The position numbers and the translations under genes are program-made. The notes beneath the pieces were generated by a model that worked only from the letters and a program-made list of their open reading frames with translations, was not told the DNA's origin and made no database searches. Positions 1 through 11,974 of a DNA stretch of 64,000 nucleotides are shown here, one piece after another (the stretch's first letter is position 1; every line of letters starts with the position of its first letter). This DNA is from Zymoseptoria tritici IPO323 (Eukaryota; Ascomycota; Dothideomycetes; Mycosphaerellales; Mycosphaerellaceae), in the NCBI RefSeq assembly GCF_000219625.1, contig NC_018210.1:1674001-1738000 (forward strand), given 5' to 3'.

Positions 1-1346
1 CGCCATTCGTTCCTTCGTCTCCGACATCATCGACCGAGCATGGGAGCTTGCCTGCGCCACTCTTCAAATCGCAGTTGTTCGAGCTCCGCGAGACTCTCGA
101 CAAAGGCTTCGGACTGTTCGCCATTTCCGACATCTCAGCCGGTACTCGCATCATCTGCGAAACACCACTGCTCGAGATTCCTCAAAACCAGTTGCACTCT
201 GCATGGCTGTACTACTGCAAGCTCACCCCGCAAGCGAAAGCGATTTACGATGCACTTTGCGATTTTGCACCATCCAACCTCGACTTTGACCAGGCTGTAC
301 GCATCCCAAACGACTGCCCAGACAAGGCAGGTATGTGGGCTGCGCAAGTCCACGCCATGAAGATTTTCTCCGTCAACAGCTTCCGCATGTACAACGGCCA
401 CTTAGGCGTGTTTGCTCTCGCCTCTCGCCTCAATCACTCTTGCGTGCCGAACGTCCACTTCCATAGCAACGCACAGCTCGGAAAGTCCACGGTCCACGCA
501 GCTCGGGACATTCAAGCTGGAGAAGAATTGCTTGGAAACTACATCGGCGCCCAGATTGCATACAAGACTACCGCTCAGCGCACGAAACATCTACATCTCA
601 ACTATGGCTTCCTCTGTCAGTGTCCTGCGTGCTCGGATATCACAGGTACCTGTGATAGACGGCGAGAGGTAAGCTGATCCGCCGCGTTGTTTTTCGTTCT
701 CACCACATACTGACATGACAAACTTCAGGCTCTGACTCTAATCACCTGGGGTCTCAACGAATTCAAGAACAACAGCTCCGCCGACCAACACGACAGCCAT
801 CCATTCTTCCCATCTTCACCACAAGCAGCCCTCGCGCAAGCCGAAGACGCCGTCAACATTCTCAAAGGAGAGCGTCTCTTCACCCTGGAGCTCTCGACGG
901 CCTACCACTTCGCCTCAGACTTCGCCTTGGAGTGCGAGGAATGGGAGAAGTCGGTGAAATATGCTTTCAGCCAACACGATGTCGAGAAAATCCTGCTCGG
1001 CAGTGACGTGGATGATCGCGAATATCTCGGCATCACGAGCGCTCAGTGGATCAAGGTGGTGCAGACCTACATGAGCAGGAAGCCCGGCAAGCATAAGTTG
1101 AGTAAGAAGTTCTGGTTGGAATTCGCGGACCACAAGGGTCTCTGGGAGAAACTTGGGAATGAGGCAGTGGTCGAGCGTAAGGGGAAGCAGCCGGTGAAGC
1201 AGCCGATGAAGAAGCCGGGAAAGAAGTCAAAGGCTCTGCGGGTATCAAACGGGATCGCTAGCAAGGAGGACAAGAAGATGAAGGAGCTCAGCGGTGCAAA
1301 GTCTGTCGGTCTCGCTGCAGCGAAGACTGAAGGTGCTGCTGCCTGA
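1..1346 (+). CDS. SET-domain protein (5' end outside window)
   Basis: Two exons, 1-668 and 729-1346, joined by a 60-nt intron (669-728, GTAAGC..TTCAG). Skipping it keeps the frame and removes an early stop. The encoded part has the SET core: RLNHSCVPNV, then GEELLGNY, then the cysteine-rich post-SET segment YGFLCQCPAC. This pattern is that of the fungal SET (Smyd/Set5-like) lysine methyltransferases, which use S-adenosylmethionine; the substrate cannot be told. The C-terminal 90 residues are rich in Lys, Ala and Pro (KQPVKQPMKKPGKKSK) and look disordered and nucleic-acid or chromatin friendly. The frame is open to base 3 with no in-frame ATG, so the true start lies left of the window or in an upstream exon. 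An ATG at 40 is in another frame. It runs tail-to-tail with the carboxypeptidase gene, 330 bp away. Confidence 0.85.
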
Positions 1347-1676
1347 GGGAGTTCACGACGTGTTTGCTCAAAAGTTACTTGGTTTTGTTTGTTAGAGACC
1401 TTTCGTTCGGATCGCACCATGCTCGGCACACCGCAGATGGACAGTATGATTAGATATACCCGCCGGGCCTCGCAGAAAGCGAATGCAATATCGACTTCGA
1501 GTCGTTTCCAAAGAAGCTGCAGTATCAGAAGAACTCTATACTTGTCTACGTCTTTGCTCTACGTCCCCGATCTGCTTGTCGACCGACTCTGGACCTGATC
1601 CAAAGCACAGTAATACGATCAGTCTCATGCATAACCAATCTCCGCAACCTCTCACAGCCCACACTTCCATCCAACT

Positions 1677-3570
1677 CTACCCCCTCAACACCCTAAAAAT
1701 CGGATACTCATCCCCCACCTCCAACGGCACCAAACCGAACGTCGCAAACGAATCAATATTCTCCGGCTCCAACGCCACAAACGCCAACGCCGCATTCTTC
1801 TGCGCCGTACTCACCCAGAAACTACCCGCCGGTAATTCCACATCTATCATCTCCGACTCCATGACTAACGTATTGAGCACATGCCCTTCATACAGCGATG
1901 TGTCGAGCGTGCTGTTTTTGACGTACAGCGCTTCTACACTCCCGCGATAGGTGGACTCGAGGGTCTGCACTTCCAGTCCGAGGACGCGGAGGCGTGCAGC
2001 GACGTCCGCCCAGGCGCGAGGGATGAGGTACGCCGCGGGACGAGAGCGGGTGAGGTTCGCGATGGAAGGAGTCGTGGCTATAAATGTGATGGGGACTTGT
2101 TCGACTTGGCCGGTTTCGCGGTTGACGAGGGGGAAAGTGGCGTTGGTGGGAGTATAGCTATCCGTAACCACGATGTCTTCGGTCCCGTTGATGAAGTCCT
2201 CTCGTGCGGACTCGACGTTGGAGAAGACCTCGTCGGCATCGTCGCGGGCTGTTTCGAGGATGGCTTCGATTTTAAGCAAGGCGGTGGCTACACGGCGTTG
2301 GAAGTGCTGGTCTGCGATACGGATGCCTCTCATTTCTAGTAAGAAGCTGATCGCTTGCGATAGACCCATTGCGTTGCGACCTGTGCGAGCTTCGGTCACG
2401 GCTTCCTCGAAGACGATCTCCGAGCCGGAGACATTCGACCCTGCGCCAGTAACATAGGGCGCCCAGCGAAGATTGTAGGACTCCAACCTTCGACCCATAG
2501 CGGGGATGAAGCGATCAAGGACTTCGGAGCGGATGGTGGGATGGATGTTTGGGTTGATGCCGCCGGAGATAAGTGCATCCGCCGCGTGCTGGTAGTCGCC
2601 GCCGTAGATCGTCGGAGCCGTGAATTCGTGGAGGTCAACGGCAATGTGTGGGCCAAAGTCGATGAAGCGCTGGCGGATGTCGCGGGACTGTTGGCGGTCG
2701 AGTTTGATAGCTTCGCGGTTACCGTCGAGGTTGTTGGCCAGGGCACGTTGGAAGTAGTGGACGCCGTCGACATTGTAGCGAGGGAGCATGAGGATGTCCA
2801 TCTTTGAGAGGAGAGATGCGGTCCAGGTTTGATTGGCGTCCATCTTGCCGAGGAGGGCTAGTGCTGCTTGGTCGGCCGCGGGTTCCTGAAAGTATTGAGG
2901 ATTAGCAGATGGTCAACAATAATAGGAGAGAGGCCAGGAAAGCTCTCGCCATGTCTGCTTTTCATTTGGCTCACATTTCCATGAATCGCAGCCTGAATAT
3001 ACACCTTCAACTTCGTACTGTTCGCCGTAGCCGCCAGTGGCTCTACCGATGGCTCTGAGAGATAGACATAGTTGATAGCCCGACCTTCCTCAGACAGGAA
3101 CTCGCCAGGTCTGTAGCTCATCCAGTCGTTGCGATTGGCTAAAGTTCGAATGAAGTAGTCTGTAGGATTGTCAGCCTTGTATCAAGGATATCGTAGGAGT
3201 CCTACTTACCCAGCTCGCTGTCATCTGTAGGTCCCTGCGTGCCATTGGCGAAGCCCTCGTTCACAGATTCTGGTTCCATGAAGAACGGCGAGAGCAGCTC
3301 AATACCGTCGACGTCCTCGAACGCCGTGGAGACGACATCGCTGTCCCGAGTCGTTCGGAGGTAGTTGCTGCCATATGTAGAGCCTGATCTTGGTGTTGGA
3401 TCAGATTGAGCTCGAACTGTGGCAGTCAGAAGTCCAAGACATGCAAGCTGTAAGCAACGCAAACTGCTCCACGAGTTCGACGCTATGCTTGCTGGCAATA
3501 CGTTCGTTAAGAGAGCCGCGCGGTCGGGAGTTTTATACTTGATCTGGTGCTTCGCTCTACCGTGGGTCAC
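1677..3570 (-). CDS. Secreted zinc carboxypeptidase, M14 family
   Basis: Three exons on the minus strand: 3570-3210, 3159-2975 and 2885-1677, with introns 3160-3209 (GTAAGT..CTACAG) and 2886-2974 (GTGAGC..TTTCAG). The second junction rebuilds the zinc motif exactly: IHGN joins EPAAD to give HxxE-type HGNEP. Later come DLHEFTAP, the third zinc ligand region, and EEAVTEARTGR..LLEMRG, where the Glu of LLEMRG fits the general base of M14 enzymes. A hydrophobic stretch (LQLACLGLLTATVRAQ) near the N-terminus looks like a signal peptide ending after AQ, so an extracellular or vacuolar peptidase is likely. The start is a problem: no in-frame ATG exists between the upstream stop at 3574-3576 and the signal peptide, and 3570 is only the frame limit (GTG). 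An upstream exon, non-AUG start or lost start is possible. Confidence 0.8.
3531..3537 (-). promoter_or_regulatory. TATA-like box inside the apparent 5' end of the carboxypeptidase
   Basis: TATAAAA reads on the minus strand about 85-100 nt before the hydrophobic signal-peptide core. If it is a real TATA box, transcription begins inside what the open frame suggests is coding, and the first downstream ATG is out of frame. This is the main reason the carboxypeptidase start is left open. Confidence 0.3.
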
Positions 3571-4293
3571 ACACTATCTTATATACCTACCAAGGCACAT
3601 TGTCCAGCCCAAGCCAACCAGAACCATCACGATCTCATGACGTGCTAGGAGTCCGCCTACACAGCATGGCCGGTACATCAACGACCCGACTAGGAAGGAG
3701 CTCCTCGAATGCAATGCAACGCGAAGAAGCATATCTCTTGGCCGACCTGGTCGGCGAGGTCGTTCGTGAGGGGTTGCGATACCGCTGGGTCTTGGTATAC
3801 TTGGCGACGACCAAGAAGACATGGTTTAGACATGTGCCGGAACTGCCGCTCTGAGGCTGTGTGCATTGGAATTGTGGATCTTTCTGTGTCTTGTTGGCCG
3901 CAGAGTTCAGGAGCATTTGGCCGACAATGTATTCGAGCATGTGAGGTACTGCTTAGGGTTACCTTAGGGTTGAGGAGGAGCGTACACGCGGGTCAGGCTT
4001 GTGATTGTCTTCGGCATGCATTGCATCGAGCATGTCCTTACTTCCAGAAGGGCCGCTTGTATGGAGTAGAGATGTTTGATATGATTGTTAAAGTGATGTT
4101 GAGCAAGCAAGAGTTGAAAGAACGGACGAATGTTTCGTCTTGGCATCTTTCACATGCTTGCTCACGTCACAGCAAGCTTCGAGCTCTCTACTACTTCGTA
4201 CATGAACTTCTTCCCACACAACTAACTACAACATCCACGTCCTCTCCACCACCAACACCAACACCACCACCCCAAACCACAACCACCACAATC
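3571..4293. other. Intergenic, divergent promoter region
   Basis: Lies between the carboxypeptidase (-) and the ubiquitin hydrolase (+). It has scattered short open frames with no recognisable domain. The last 80 bases before the ATG at 4294 are C/A-rich (CCACCAACACCAACACC-like), typical of a fungal 5' leader. Confidence 0.6.
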
Positions 4294-5108
4294 ATGGCCT
4301 CCCCCGACACCTCCCTCAAAAAGCGCTTCGTCCCCCTCGGTATACCTCCCTCCACCCCCACCCCCTCCAAAACCCCCACTAACCTCCCTCCTCCCACCTA
4401 GAAAACAACCCCGAAGTAATGACCACGCTCCTCCACAACCTCGGCCTCTCCCCCACCCTCTCCTTCCACGACGTCTACTCCATCTCCGACCCAGACCTCC
4501 TCTCATTCGTCCCCCGCCCCGCCCACGCCCTGCTCCTCGTCTTCCCCGTCTCCTCGTCCTACGAGTCCCACCGCCGTACCGAAGACGCCTCCTTACCCAC
4601 CTACAGCGGATCCGGCCTCCTCGAAGATGTAATATGGTATCGACAAACGATCGGCAACGCGTGTGGACTCATTGGATTACTGCATGCTGTTTCGAACGGC
4701 GCGGCGAGGGGGATGGTGCAACCGGGCAGCGAACTAGAGAAATTCATCAACGCGGCTGTGCCTCTCTCCCCTGCAGATCGCGCGGCACTCATTGAGAACT
4801 CCGACGTCCTAGCCAACGCTCACGCTTCCGCTGCCGCGACGGGTGACACCGTGCCGCCGGAAGCGGGAGACGATGTGGATTTACATTACGTGTGTTTCGT
4901 CAAGAGTGAGAAGAGCGGGAAATTGTGGGAATTGGATGGACGGCGTAAAGGGCCGTTGGATCGCGGGGTGCTGAGCGAGGGGGAGGACGTGTTGAGTGAA
5001 AAGGGACTAGATGTGGGCGTGCGGGCGTTTTTGAAGAGGGAGGAGGAGGCGAGTGGAGGGGGGGAGTTGAGGTTTAGTTTGATTACTTTGGCGGAGGGGT
5101 TGGATTGA
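4294..5108 (+). CDS. YUH1: Ubiquitin carboxyl-terminal hydrolase (UCH, peptidase C12)
   Basis: Exon 1 is 4294-4339 and exon 2 is 4402-5108, with a 62-nt intron (GTATAC..CCTAG); the product is 250 aa. The junction makes RFVPLENNPEVM, the conserved start of UCH enzymes. The family's FVPRPAHALLLVFP follows, then the catalytic site QTIGNACGLIGLLHA (Cys103), DLHYVCFV (His177) and LWELDGRRKGP (Asp194). All three catalytic residues and the oxyanion Gln are present, so the enzyme should be active. It cleaves small adducts from the ubiquitin C-terminus and helps process ubiquitin precursors, in cytosol and nucleus. The length matches the 230-250 aa family norm. The gene symbol is by homology to yeast YUH1/UCH-L3 and is not proof of orthology. 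Confidence 0.93.
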
Positions 5109-6082
5109 GAGAGAGAGATGAATGCTGTGAGGAGAGGATAGCAGGAACGTCAGCACAAGAGCCGCGCAGAGTCGATCACCAGGAAAGTCCAGTCGCCAGC
5201 TGGGGTGAGAGGAGGCGATGAGTGAGACTTGCAAAGTTGGACGATCGGGCCACACCACCATCCGAATGGTGATTCTGGCCAACGCTCTCGAGAGCAGACT
5301 GCTGCCAACCACCACCACGAAGAGCATCTTGATTTTCGGTCCACCTTTATTCCACTGCCTCTTCACGCAGCACGACGAGATCAGCCGGTACGAGAGACAC
5401 CAGGCTCTTGCTCAATCGACCCACCTCGCACGCAGCAAGACAGGAAGGGAAGAAAGCAAAGCGAATGGGTGGCGTGAAAAGAAGACATGCGTGAGAATCG
5501 AGCAAGTTCGCTGCACGAATGCAACTAATAAGCCACGGATGATATACGAGTAGCACGCGAGTTGGAGAAATAAAGAGCAAGGACATGTAACGCAACATTT
5601 GCTTTGTGTCTGTCACACAACGTCTATATGTAAGGTACCATGGTCCTCTCCGTCTTGGTGCTGCGCTTTCCCCAAAATGCGTGTACGCGGAACGTTGGTG
5701 AATTGACGGAGAGGGTTACAAAGATGAATCATCATGACTCTCCATCATAGCATCCATTGCACAGTGAGAGTTCCTCCATTCCTACAGATTTGCAAGAGAA
5801 GACAGATCATGTCTCGTTATTCCTCTCTACCTATCTTCCGTTCCAAAGTCTCCTTGAACGATGAGAAAAGCAGGCCTGTTCCAGCAGCACCCTTTCACGC
5901 TCTCCCAACTCCAGAACGAATGCATGCCAACATCCGTATCCATTCAAATGCACCACCCTCCCTCTCCCCATCCAATATTATACTAAAATGCTCCCACGGC
6001 TCGGACGACCGTCTACCAAGTAAAGCAAAAGCAGAAGAACACAACACCCCGGCTAATGTGGTAAAAGAAGATCGAGAACCGC
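5109..6082. other. Intergenic, convergent 3' regions
   Basis: Tail-to-tail gap between the ubiquitin hydrolase and UDP-glucose dehydrogenase. It presumably holds both 3' UTRs. The open frames here have no domain signal or coding-like composition. I see no RNA gene or repeat. Confidence 0.6.
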
Positions 6083-7854
6083 TTACAACAACCTCTCCCT
6101 CCGACTCGCTTTACCAATACACTCCACCCGAAACCCAATCCCTTCCAACGCTTTCGTGTCGACAATATTCCTCCCATCAAACACCAGTCGAGGACGTTTC
6201 ATCGTGCCGGCGATGTGCACCCAGTCGACCCTCTTATCCGCTTGACTTATCGTCTCTACAGAAGAAGAGGTGGATGGTTGAGGGAGAGTCGTGGTCGGCG
6301 CGGCCTCGGACTCGTTGAACGGCGTACCCAGCGCGGAGTCCTGGAAATCAGATCCCGCGTCGGAAGAAGCGGAGGAGTGAGATGTGGACTCTTGAGAATG
6401 AGCGTGGGAGTCATTTTTCGCGCCGGCGCGAGTGGGGAGGGGTTTGATCGATGCAGATGCAGAGGCGGGGATTTTGTCGGATTTGAATTCATCCCATTCG
6501 CAGAGGATGACGACGGCGGAGGCGTTGGCGCATGCGGAGTGGGCGTTTGTGTGAACTTCGACTCGTTGCTTGAGGACTTCTGCTGGGTGAGTGATTGACA
6601 AGTCGCGGTGGATTTGCTCCTCGCTGACTTGAGGGTCGTAAATGGCGATTTTGGCGCCCTCGGCGATGAGTTGCGCTACGATGGTGATGGCTGCGGATTC
6701 TCGGGTGTCGCCCGTGTTTTTCTTGTACGCAAACCCGAGGATGGCGATTTTCTTCCCGCGGAGGGTGTTGTACAGTCTCCGGGTGATACGTTTGGCGAAA
6801 CGCTCTTTTTGGTACTCGTTGATGTCGACGACGGATTTCCAGTATGCTGCTACCTCGGGAAGGTGGAGGTATTCGGCGATGTATGCGAGGGAGAGGACGT
6901 CCTTTTTGAAACAGGAACCACCGAACCCGGCACTGGCTTTGAGCATTTTGGGACCGATGCGGGAGTCGAGACCGACGGCAAAGGAGAGCTCTTCGATGTT
7001 GGCGCCTGTGGCCTCGCAGATGGCGGAGAGGGAGTTGATCGATGAGATGCGTTGAGCGAGCATGCAGTTAGCGGCGAGCTTGGCGAGTTCGGAAGACCAA
7101 AGATTGATGGTGATGATGCGTTCGCGAGGCACCCAGGAGGAGTATACTTGGGCAAGCAATTCTGCTGCAATACGGGCGCGGTCGTCGGAGAGGGAGCCGA
7201 TGAGGATGCGATCCGGATGGAGGAGATCATTGATCGCGGTGCCTTCTGCGAGGAACTCCGGATTGGAGAGGATGTCAAAGTGGATGTCCGGAGAAGCATG
7301 AGCGTCGAGGATCTCTCGAATATTCTCCGCCGTGCCGCATGGTACTGTGCTCTTCTCTACAATGATCTTGTCGGATGTGGCCACCTCTGCAATGTGTCTT
7401 GCTGCGGATTCAACGTATGCCAGGTCTGAGGCTCCTCCTGCACCCAATCCTTCCGTCTTTGTAGGTGTGTTGACGGCGATGAAGATCAAGTCGGCCTGGT
7501 CGATGGTGGTGGAGATGTCGGTGGAGAAGTGGAAGTTGGGAAGTCGTCCGTCGGTGCCATCTCTGGCGACCTCGACGACCTCATAGAGACCGGGTTCGTA
7601 GATGGGGAGGGCTTTCGACTTCCACGCTGCGATGCGGGCTTCGCTCAGGTCGACGACGGTGACGGTGATGTCGGGGTTTTGTTTCGCAATCACGGCACTG
7701 GTGGGACCTCCCTGGTGGTTCGGGTCAGTTTTATGCAGGGAAGGTGTGGGTGAGTCTGGAGGAGGGGATTGTTGCAACTTACGACATAGCCCGCGCCGAT
7801 ACAGCAAATGTTCTTGATCCTTCGTACGGGCGCCGAACGTGATGGAGACGACAT
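6083..7854 (-). CDS. UGD1: UDP-glucose 6-dehydrogenase
   Basis: Exon 1 is 7854-7783 and exon 2 is 7711-6083, with a 71-nt intron (GTAAGT..ACCAG); the product is 566 aa. The splice completes the Rossmann motif CIGAGYVGGPTSAV, so the start MSSPSRSAPVRR at 7854 is well supported; the longer open frame to 8320 is read-through of the intron. NAD-domain landmarks follow: AVNTPTKTEG, EKSTVPCGTAE and NPEFLAEGTA. The active-site cysteine is Cys291 in GFGGSCFKKD, and the C-terminal UDP-binding domain has AILGFAYKKNTGDTR and FDGRN. It oxidises UDP-glucose to UDP-glucuronate with 2 NAD+, feeding UDP-xylose and acidic wall or capsule polymers in the cytosol. An insert of about 80 Ser/Thr/Ala-rich residues (about 437-514) sits between CEWDEFK and VDW, where most family members join directly. 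Confidence 0.95.
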
Positions 7855-9611
7855 GATCGATTCGGGGGGTTGTTAGAGGAAGAGTGACGTGCGGCGGCGC
7901 AAGGAAAGAAAAGGGCAAGGCGAGCAGCAAGGGAGGGATGAGAGAGAGTTGCCCGGGGTGTTGGAAGTCATCACGCGTCTGAACATTGTGCCCAGCAACC
8001 CCTCCTAGTAGTGGTGATGAGCTGAATGTTGGCGGCGGGCGGATCCTGTGAGAGTGAATCTTTCCATGTCGTGGGACCGGCGCTCGTCCTGACAGGTTAA
8101 GACGGATACAGGCCCGCCAAGGGCTCCGGAGGATTTGCAAACGGCCAAGGCGGACCTCTACCGACTGGGCTTTGATGGCTGTTGCGGTGGGGAGTTGAGG
8201 TTCTGTTGTCCGCAAGACTTCTTGTCGTAGTCTGCATTCAATGTTCTTCCATACGGCATCTCGTACGACAATCGTCGACGCTCGATCAACGAAGCCGACC
8301 GCGTAAACCAGAGTGAACAAATTCCGATTAGATTGGTTCCTTACCTAGTTCATTGGGACCTGCGTCACAATCTAATCTACAGGCATTGTACACCCAAGCC
8401 CTGGCAAGTAGTGCGCCTCATCCTTGTTGCAATTTTGCCGACCAGCCGCGTGTCTCCAGTCTCAACCTGATGCGAACCGTTCGAGGATGGCGTGTCACTT
8501 GCAATATGCCGATGTGATATAGGAGACACATCACCTCGTTGCAGCGATTATCTTGCAGCGGACAAACAAGATATCGTTGGCTCGGTTCTCCTCGCAAGGG
8601 AGCTTACGACGAGTATGGAACCCCTTGCGTGATGCATCCATCAAATGCTCACGGACCGACGGTGTTCACCACTGTGCATCCGCATCCTGGGCGCCATGAA
8701 CAACCAGTTCCCGATTCTTGAAACAAACTTGGCGATTCACCGTCAGCAACTCAGCACGTCAGCCCTCCCATGCAATCGCGTCCCCATCGTAAGATGCGAT
8801 GCATTCGTAATACCTCCCTCGCTCCTGAGCATCGTCCGAGTGAGACGCATCAACGCCCCCAGTATCAGCCGCACGCAGGAGTTGTCGTAGTCGTCAGCTT
8901 TGAGATGCTGTACCACCACACATCGACACCACCATATCTCAAGGAGTGGAGTATGTGATGCATCCTGGTCGAATCAACAGAGTAACAGAGTGCCATCAAA
9001 TGCCGAGAGTCTAAAGGAGAACGTGGCTTGGCCGCCGGAGGCGTTTGAATGTGAAGCCGACGGAACCAACGGACGTGGTCACTGGTGGCGTCTCTTGGTA
9101 GACTTGTACTGCGACTCCCGATCATGTTCCGAAAAAGTCACTTCATCAATCACCGCTCCCTGCGCCTGCGTCTGCGCCTGCTTCTGCTTGAGATTTGAAT
9201 CGAAAAGTCGTCGTCAGTTTGCCCTGCCCTAGGAGAGTCTTTCTCAACTTATCCGTGCCGAATTCTCGGCGAGTGGCCTTATCACCAGAGTCTCCACTCC
9301 CTTGTTACCTAGTTCTACCCTGGTCGCGTGTCCGCGATCATCCTTCACAATTCTCCACATCTTTCTGCCTCTTTCCACTCTTCGATTCGACATCATCGCG
9401 CTTCACCCTCCCGCCTCACCAATTCCACCTCCATCCTCCTCCTCCAACCTGGACCAACTCGATCCTGCCAGGTTGACAGATCTCAGCGTCTCGGTCGCTG
9501 CACCACATTCCACTCTGCCGCAGCTCACCTCCCCTTGACGATCCACTCCGAGATCCACCTCGTCTCCCGACTTCCGACTTCATCCTTTGCTCCTCCCGGA
9601 GGAACACTAGA
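7855..9611. other. Intergenic, long divergent promoter region
   Basis: Head-to-head gap of 1.76 kb between UDP-glucose dehydrogenase (-) and a sugar-transporter-like gene (+). From about 9,200 it turns pyrimidine-rich (CT and CCTCC runs), typical of a long 5' leader for the transporter gene. No convincing coding frame or RNA gene seen. Confidence 0.55.
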
Positions 9612-10865
9612 ATGTCCGACGAGGCAAAGGACGATAGACGCATCTCATTCAACTCCATGGATTCGGACAATACCCTCTCCGGTACCACTCGCGCTCAAAG
9701 TATGGAGGAAGCACATCGATTACTGGCCAAGGAGGAGCCACGCGACATTGAAGCGCAACAGCAGTTCGAGCAATTATCCCTCCCGCAAACACCTACCACT
9801 CCCATGGAATACAGCGTTTCTACCAACCGAAAGTTTCTCTACCTTGGTTTATATTTTCTCCTCAATTTGAGCGTTACTCTTTCCAACAAGGCGTTATTGA
9901 AGATTGTGAGTATTGATCTACAATGAACATCAACATCTCAACTGACACTCCATTCCCAGGCATCATACCCATGGCTTTTGACCTTCTCTCACACGTGTGC
10001 GACGTCCATCGGCTGCACCATTCTCCTCGCAACAGGCCACCTCAAACTCTCAAAACTTCCTCTCCGCGACCACCTGGTCCTCATCGCCTTCTCGACCCTC
10101 TTCACCCTTAACATTGCGATCAGTAATGTCTCACTGTATGTTCTCGTCCATCCCATCGATCGCACCTTTTGGTCTCCTAACATGCCATCCAGCGACCTCG
10201 TCTCCGTCCCCTTTCACCAAGTCATGCGCTCCACCTGTCCCATCGCCACAATCCTCATCTACCGCCTCGTCTACTCCCGGACTTACTCTCACGAAACCTA
10301 TCTCTCCATGATACCTCTAATCATCGGCGTCGCCCTCGCCACTTTTGGAGACTACGACTTCACCCTCCCCGGCTTCACCCTCACTGCTCTGGGTGTACTC
10401 CTCGCCTCCATCAAAACTGTCGCAACCAACCGCCTCATGACCGGGTCTCTCAAATTGTCCGCTCTGGAGGTCCTCTTCCGCATGTCGCCCCTCGCCGCAA
10501 TCCAATGCCTCCTCTACGCCGCCGGGTCAGGGGAACTCTCTCGCTTGCAAGTCACTGCCGCAGACGGACTTCTCACCCGTGGCTTATTGTCTGCCGCTGT
10601 CTTGAATGCGAGCATGGCGTTCGGATTGAACCTGGTCTCCTTCCAGACGAACAAAGTCGCCGGCGCGTTGACGATAAGCGTGTGTGGGAATGTCAAGCAG
10701 TGTTTGTCGATTTTGCTGGGAATTGTGTTGTTCAACGTACGGATTGGCTGGGTCAACGCCGTGGGAATTGTGATTTCAGTGGGTGGCGCGGCGTACTACA
10801 GCAAAGTGGAGTTGGACATCAAACGAAAAACGCAGGCGACTGCAGCGGCGACTGCAGGACGGTAG
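9612..10865 (+). CDS. Triose-phosphate/nucleotide-sugar-type transporter (TPT/EamA fold)
   Basis: Three exons: 9612-9905, 9960-10135 and 10193-10865; the product is 380 aa. Intron 1 (9906-9959) has GTGAGT..CCCAG. Intron 2 (10136-10192, 57 nt) is a multiple of three without stops, so the frame stays open through it. It has GTATGT, a CTAAC branch site and ..CCAG, and removing it restores the family motif NVSLDLVSVPFHQ followed by STCPIATILIY. The protein has about 10 hydrophobic helices after an 80-residue hydrophilic N-terminus, NRKFLYLGLYFLLNLSVTLSNK at helix 1, and a hydrophilic Lys/Thr/Ala tail. It fits the Golgi/ER nucleotide-sugar or phosphate-antiport group, but the substrate cannot be read from sequence. 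The gene diverges from UDP-glucose dehydrogenase, so a UDP-sugar is a reasonable guess only. Confidence 0.88.
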
Positions 10866-11786
10866 CACGTAGTGGAGCGCATATGGAAATACGGAACTCT
10901 GCTCGAAATCGATAGCAGAGGATAATCATCACTGTGTATACCTACCATTCAATCAATCGGACGAACGACACAAAACAAGCACGACCTCCTCATCACAACC
11001 GTTCGCACGCTCTCAACTGCACTGCACAACAGCCTCCTTCCACGCCTTAACACGTGCACACACACACACCCCTCCACGTATGCATGCATGGATCATCGCC
11101 TCGAATACGAGCCCTCTCCCTGCACCACACACCGAGACAACGTTCAACCCTCGCCTGCTTGCTTCGTGGCAGTCGTGGACGAGCTGCCGAAGCATATAAT
11201 TGGCAAAATCCACTACCAGACCATGTCCCTGCCCTGCCATGCCCGCCACCGGAGTCGGAGCCGTGGCCGTTCCGAAGGACGACTTTCAATAATTCCGACT
11301 GGAGGGCGGAGGGAACTAGGATGTAGCTGGAAGGTCAGGGATTGATTCCCTCGATTGTAGGAACGCCACGCGGACGTTTTTGAGTCTGCCTGCGGTCCTG
11401 ACGAGCGTGTATCTGGACATGCGCAGACGAACGTCGAGCCCTCCTTCTGCTCCTCCTCCGCCTCCGCCTCCTCCTCTTCCTCCCTCGCCTCGGGCGGAAC
11501 CCGATGGCACACATATACAACTCGCGATCGGTCGTGATCCTCGCCGCCCTAGTCTCACCCACACCCCCAGGGAGAAGGGATCAGGGATCAGGGAGCGAGG
11601 AGAGAGATGAGCTGATCCTCAGCTGATTTCTTCCGATCGGGGTCGAATACGAATCCACACGACAGGGGAACGGGACAGGGGTTCCCGAGGCTTGGTGAGG
11701 CTTATTATTTTTTGCTTGGGAGGTTCACAGCAAGGTTTTGTGACTGCCGCTCGTGAGTGGGGGATGAGAGATCGAGGAGGTAGTTC

Positions 11787-11974
11787 TACAGCGTGTGATC
11801 AGAGCGCATCGGAGTGCTCGGCGCTGGTGGGCCACTTACAGGCTCATGGGGGGCCATGTCTGGCATGTCTGGGACCGGATTGGCCCACTTCCTCGTAATC
11901 AGGTCAATTAGAACTAACCTTAGACGAGGTTTTGGAAGGCGAGCACTCCGATGCGCTTATTATTACACGCTGTA
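11787..11974. mobile_element. MITE-like inverted-repeat element, copy 1 (188 bp)
   Basis: The ends are inverted copies of each other. The left end starts TACAGCGTGTGATCAGAGCG and the right end finishes in the reverse complement of CAGCGTGT and of the exact 17-mer at 11,804-11,820 (matched near 11,940-11,956). TA lies at both outer edges, as expected for a Tc1/mariner-type TA duplication. No coding frame inside. A second element with the same end sequence lies at 39,295, which makes chance unlikely. Confidence 0.7.

Noticed and set aside
6083..8320. 745-codon frame suggesting a long N-terminal extension of UDP-glucose dehydrogenase
   Set aside because: The extra part reads through the intron and leader. 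The real first exon is in another frame and rebuilds the NAD-binding motif by a standard splice.
10136..10192. 19 extra codons in the transporter
   Set aside because: Although in frame and stop-free, the segment has donor, branch and acceptor signals, and its removal restores a conserved motif, so I treat it as an intron.
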